A DNA stretch of 16,896 nt from CAYSIX01 sp964431205 (GTDB taxonomy: Bacteria; Planctomycetota; Phycisphaerae; Phycisphaerales; Phycisphaeraceae): positions 1-16,896 of the forward strand of contig CAYSIX010000078.1 in the NCBI GenBank assembly GCA_964431205.1, in the 5' to 3' direction. The notes below the pieces were generated by a model. That model ran no database searches and was not told the origin of the DNA. It saw nothing but the letters and a program-made list of their open reading frames with translations. Shown one piece after another: positions 14,353 to 16,896 of the stretch; position 1 is the stretch's first letter; each line of letters begins with the position of its first letter. Position numbers and translations under genes: made by a program.

Positions 14353-14377
14353 GCGGCCCGTTGGGTCGCCGCTAAAC
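14353..14377 (-). repeat. inverted REP unit C3, second hairpin class
   Basis: On the minus strand the tag GTTTAGCG (14377-14370) is followed by a GCGACCC-AAC-GGGCCGC hairpin (14369-14353). One stem position is changed relative to unit B5, leaving an A-C mismatch on this strand (a G-T wobble on the other). Confidence 0.88.
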
Positions 14378-14411
14378 GGAAAATGCGCGCGTCACGGGGC
14401 CGCCGCTGAAC

Positions 14412-14675
14412 GGGGGTCCGCGGTCGCCGTGTCGGGGCGTCAAGCTGGGGAAAATCGAGAGCTGAGGCTTGAAAATCGGGCATCGACACGGTATCCTGCC
14501 TATTGTTGTCGGAAGCGGTATTATTTCCGTGGCCGGGCTCGCTCACCTGTGGCGGCCGCGGAGATCGGAATTCGTCCGTGGGACAAACCCCTCTTTCAAG
14601 GCAGCCGGGCGTGTCCGGCGTGTGTTTCCGTGACATGAACCAGGTAGAATGCAACCGCCTATGAGGAAGTTGATC
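14412..14675 (+). other. non-coding leader region upstream of the second prepilin-like gene
   Basis: No gene was found in this 264-bp stretch. It is noticeably richer in A and T around 14440-14530 than the coding DNA around it. It contains a possible hairpin, CGGAA (14510-14514) with TTCCG (14525-14529), and T-rich patches. The region should hold the promoter of the prepilin-like gene. I tried to match it to known riboswitch consensus sequences and did not succeed. Confidence 0.5.
14645..14650 (+). promoter_or_regulatory. -10-like TAGAAT box upstream of the second prepilin-like gene
   Basis: TAGAAT (5 of 6 match to the consensus) is preceded by GG, as is the TATAAT before the beta-helix gene. 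A start near 14657 would give a leader of about 19 nt carrying GAGGAAG before ATG 14676. No good -35 is visible. It overlaps the in-frame ATG at 14649, which argues against that ATG as the start. Confidence 0.4.
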
Positions 14676-15581
14676 ATGCGAAGTCAGCGACGGGCCTTCA
14701 CACTTATCGAGCTGCTGGTGGTCATCTCGATCATCGCGCTGCTGATCGGGATCCTCCTGCCGGCCCTGGGCGCCGCGCGGCGCACGGCCCAGTTCACCAT
14801 GTCCGGCAGCAACCAGCGACAGATCGGCATCGCCATGGCCGCGTTCCGGGCCGACAACAGCGAGCGCTACCCCGTCTGGCAGTGGTCGGTCAACTTCCGA
14901 CCCGACGGCACCAACGAGATGGGCGTGGCCAGCGAGGATCAGATCGAGTGGTACTGGACGACCATGATGGCCGACCAGAGCTACATCCGTGACCTGGCGG
15001 TCTACGCCGACCCGAGCTGGGACGCCAACACCACCTTCCTCGACGCCAGCATCGAGGAGCTGGAGCTGAACGACCGGCGGTTCAACACGATCCACTACGG
15101 GTACAACTTCGTCTGGATCGGGTCGAACATCTCCTGGCACGACCTGGGCCTGCAAGCCGCGGCCAAGCGCGCCGACGCGCCGCGCGACGCCCCCGCGATG
15201 CAGGACGAGATCGAGAGTCCCGGCGAGACCTTCGTCACCACGATCTGCAAGAGCTACGGCCTGACGGCGCAGGACCCGTTCGACGTCGGCGGGGATTACG
15301 GCGGTCACGTGATCATCGACCGGCCCCGGCGCGGCGTGCAGAACTCCGCCGAGCCGCACCTGCGCCACAACAACACCATCCAGGTCGGCTGGGCCGACGC
15401 CCACGTCAGCAACATCTCGGGGGACCTGACGCTCGAAGAGCAGGACACCGACGAGTCGCTCGTGTACGCCCGGGTCACGGGCAACCCCGAGCTGTGGCAG
15501 AAGAACCCGCGCGGCGGCAGTCGCAAGCCGGACATGGAAAGCTACTGGGACCTGCACGCCGGCTCGCCCGACTTCCAGTGA
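14676..15581 (+). CDS. prepilin-like protein with N-terminal cleavage motif and C-terminal H-x9-D(G/A) box
   Basis: A 301-aa protein with leader MRSQRRA, cleavage site A7/FTLIELLVV with Glu12 at mature position +5, and hydrophobic helix ISIIALLIGILLPALGAA. The body is hydrophilic and Trp/Asp-rich, and the C-terminal box reads RHNNTIQVGWADAHV: His231, nine residues, Asp241, with Ala242 where most relatives have Gly. This is the layout of the very large planctomycete prepilin/H-x9-DG family, whose exact role is unknown. The start 14676 is chosen because GAGGAAG ends 6-7 nt upstream; ATGs at 14649 and 14661 are in frame but would add 9 or 5 residues. It is followed after 132 bp by a secreted protein gene on the same strand. 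Confidence 0.87.
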   Translation: MRSQRRAFTLIELLVVISIIALLIGILLPALGAARRTAQFTMSGSNQRQIGIAMAAFRADNSERYPVWQWSVNFRPDGTNEMGVASEDQIEWYWTTMMADQSYIRDLAVYADPSWDANTTFLDASIEELELNDRRFNTIHYGYNFVWIGSNISWHDLGLQAAAKRADAPRDAPAMQDEIESPGETFVTTICKSYGLTAQDPFDVGGDYGGHVIIDRPRRGVQNSAEPHLRHNNTIQVGWADAHVSNISGDLTLEEQDTDESLVYARVTGNPELWQKNPRGGSRKPDMESYWDLHAGSPDFQ

Positions 15582-15603
15582 TCGTCAGTCGTGCTTTGTT
15601 TTT
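15569..15603 (+). terminator. weak hairpin and T-run after the second prepilin-like gene
   Basis: CGACT (15569-15573) can pair with AGTCG (15587-15591), followed by a T-rich stretch at 15595-15603. The stem is only 5 bp with a 13-nt loop and starts inside the coding end, so termination would be inefficient at best. Confidence 0.2.
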
Positions 15604-15650
15604 GTTCAGGACGGAGAGAGTTCACCCCGGCAATCAGACGTAACGCCAGC

Positions 15651-15666
15651 GGCGGCCGACGCCGCC
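15651..15666 (+). repeat. GC hairpin in the leader of the secreted protein gene
   Basis: GGCGGC (15651-15656), loop CGAC, GCCGCC (15661-15666) is a perfect 6-bp stem about 48 bp before the ATG at 15714. No T-run follows, so it is not an obvious terminator; it may affect mRNA stability or processing between the two genes. Confidence 0.4.
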
Positions 15667-15713
15667 CTGGATCGGGCCCGTTTGGTTCCCATTCTTGAGA
15701 GGAGAGGTACACG

Positions 15714-16896
15714 ATGAGTATGAAGCGGAGGAGACTGTGTGGAGCCTTGGCGACCGCGGTCGCTCTGGGCATGATGCCGGCCGTCGGTCACGCCCAGATT
15801 TTTACCGATGACCTCAACGGCACGGGCAACGCGGACAACTACGATGTGGCCGGCAACGGCCGGACCGACGTCCGGTTCGACTTCGACTACAGCAATTTCG
15901 ACGTGTTCGGGGACGGGTTCCTCACCGGCTCGATCCCGGAGGCGCCGCGCTCGACCGACAACTCGACCACCGGTGTGTTCCTGTCGGCCAACAACGACTC
16001 GACCACCGGTTCCCCCGAGGAGTCTAACGTCGCCATCTTCCCCAAGGGCGTGAACGTCGGCGCCGGAACGGACAACCCCAACTTCGTCTTCCGCGTCGAC
16101 GTCTGGCACAACACCGGCACGGGCATCGACCTCGGCGGCGGGAACTTCGACCTGACCGGCACGACCAACTATTCGCTGGTCGGCGTCAACTACGGCGCGC
16201 CCGAGATCCAGACACGCGAGATCGGCTTCGACGCCGACGGTCAGGGCGCGGCCCTGGCCATCACCGCCGACGGCGGCGCCTCCGACGACTACCTGCCGAT
16301 CTACGGCGGCGTGACCTACTTCAGCCGGTTCTCCGGCCTCGATGAGCCGGGCCAGGCCCTCGGCGGCGCCGACACCGGCCTGGTCGCCCAGCGCATCGCC
16401 GAGATCAACGGCGAGGACCCCGACGCCTTCGCCACCGGCGAGGCCGTCACCGAGTTCGCACAGACCAACTTCCCGCCGATCTCCGGCCCGCCCGCCGTCA
16501 GCCAGGGCGTCGACAACGACACCGTCCTCGGCGGCGGCGTGCCCTACAACCGCTGGGCCACCCACGAGGTCAGCTTCGTCGACGGCATCTTCAGCTACGC
16601 CATCGACGGCACCGTCGTCCTTCAGCGCGATCTGGATGAAGTCCCCGACGCCGAGTCCCTGGCCGGCACGGTCATGCTCGGGTTCTGGGACCGCTTCGGC
16701 GGCTCCATCGCCCTGAGCCCCGAGGGCGCCAACTTCGTGATCTACGACAACCTCGAGGTCGACGTCCTCAATGAGGTGCCCGAGCTGCCCGACCTCACGC
16801 CGTTCCTCGACGTGGTGCCCGGCGACGCCGACGGCGATGGCGACGTCGACGCGTTCGACCTGGGCCTCTGGCAGACCCAGTTCGGCCAGACCGGTG
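15714..16896 (+). CDS. secreted LamG-like protein with dockerin-like repeat (3' end outside window)
   Basis: Partial: 394 complete codons are visible and the frame is open at the window edge. The start has a very strong ribosome binding site (AGGAGAGGT, 5-6 nt before ATG). Residues 1-27 form a signal peptide (MSMKRRRLCGALATAVALGM, cleavage at GHA/QIF). The body is rich in Asp, Gly, Asn and Thr, with beta-strand patterns such as FVFRVDVWHNTGTG, THEVSFVDGIFSYAIDG and VMLGFWDRFGG that suggest a concanavalin/LamG-type jelly roll. Residues 370-394 (GDADGDGDVDAFDLGLWQTQ and on) match the calcium-binding dockerin-like segment usual in planctomycete exported proteins, which is normally followed by a second repeat or a PEP-CTERM anchor; that part is outside the window. 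Function beyond extracellular carbohydrate or matrix association is unknown. Confidence 0.85.
   Translation, partial: MSMKRRRLCGALATAVALGMMPAVGHAQIFTDDLNGTGNADNYDVAGNGRTDVRFDFDYSNFDVFGDGFLTGSIPEAPRSTDNSTTGVFLSANNDSTTGSPEESNVAIFPKGVNVGAGTDNPNFVFRVDVWHNTGTGIDLGGGNFDLTGTTNYSLVGVNYGAPEIQTREIGFDADGQGAALAITADGGASDDYLPIYGGVTYFSRFSGLDEPGQALGGADTGLVAQRIAEINGEDPDAFATGEAVTEFAQTNFPPISGPPAVSQGVDNDTVLGGGVPYNRWATHEVSFVDGIFSYAIDGTVVLQRDLDEVPDAESLAGTVMLGFWDRFGGSIALSPEGANFVIYDNLEVDVLNEVPELPDLTPFLDVVPGDADGDGDVDAFDLGLWQTQFGQTG

Larger units (their letters stand above)
14243..14411 (+). repeat. REP cluster C (BIME, transposase 5' side)
   Basis: Two tandem tag-plus-hairpin units have hairpins at 14251 and 14293, again 42 bp apart. 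The folding spacer has CGGCGT (14321-14326) pairing with ACGCCG (14339-14344). An inverted-class REP (14353-14377) follows, then a degenerate inverted remnant with GGGGCCGC and CGCTGAAC ending at 14411. The arrangement and orientation equal cluster B, so the transposase lies between two direct copies of the same composite repeat. Confidence 0.9.

Noticed and set aside
13451..14377. CRISPR array
   Set aside because: Repeats are palindromic, the 17-bp linkers between tandem units are themselves nearly identical (not unique spacers), units occur in both orientations, and there are no cas genes; REP elements explain them.
13451..14411. A classic insertion sequence with DDE transposase and target duplications
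   Set aside because: The protein has the HUH/Y1 signature and no DDE triad; the flanks are REP clusters in direct orientation, not terminal inverted repeats with short target duplications.
14541..14660. Cyclic-di-GMP (GEMM) riboswitch upstream of the prepilin-like gene
   Set aside because: GGGACAAACCCC looked suggestive, but the conserved GEMM core and its two paired arms could not be laid out on the sequence.

Overview
This is a GC-rich, densely coding chromosomal window. It most likely comes from a Planctomycete of the Phycisphaerae type, though that is inferred from style and not from a marker gene. The clues are two prepilin-like proteins with an A/FTLIELLV cleavage site followed by secreted proteins, a dockerin-like Asp/Gly repeat (GDADGDGDVD) at the end of a secreted protein, a very large secreted beta-helix/LamG protein, and housekeeping genes scattered singly instead of in their usual operons.

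Layout. Positions 70-1778 (+) hold purE and purK, overlapping by ATGA, for the AIR carboxylation step of purine synthesis. A 51-bp convergent gap with a hairpin follows. On the minus strand, a 242-aa prepilin-like gene (5895-5167) is followed after 52 bp by a 1094-aa secreted beta-helix/LamG protein (5114-1830). Divergent from these, on the plus strand, lie hemL (6042-7430, tetrapyrrole precursor) and serA (7507-9207, serine synthesis). Convergent to serA is a minus-strand pair: a site-2-type M50 protease with CBS domains (10795-9674), then rnpA (9630-9241). Further along the minus strand is a 750-aa fusion of an (alpha/alpha)-barrel carbohydrate-type domain with a Gfo/Idh/MocA-like domain that has lost its catalytic residues (13331-11079).

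The most interesting part is 13451-14411. A complete REP-associated tyrosine transposase (RAYT, HUH/Y1 type, 14233-13646, minus strand) sits exactly between two palindromic repeat clusters. Each cluster contains copies of an 8-nt tag GTTTAGCG followed by a 17-nt hairpin with a 7-bp stem and 3-nt loop. Two hairpin classes occur: GCGGGGC-AYC-GCCCCGC, in tandem at an exact 42-nt period, and GCGGCCC-AAC-GGGCCGC, in inverted orientation at the far side of a conserved spacer that itself can fold. A third, more diverged cluster lies alone at 10888-11013, between the M50 gene and the fusion gene, as expected for an element moved in trans. The RAYT stop codon lies inside the tag of the adjacent REP, and its GTG start lies about 10 bp from the REP on the other side.

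The right end carries a second prepilin-like gene (14676-15581, +) followed by a secreted LamG-like/dockerin-like protein that runs off the window (15714 to beyond 16896). This repeats the gene pairing seen at 5895-1830. Start-site contexts differ. Most genes have a good Shine-Dalgarno sequence, but hemL and the beta-helix gene have none and instead carry a -10-like hexamer exactly 7 nt before ATG, which suggests leaderless mRNAs.
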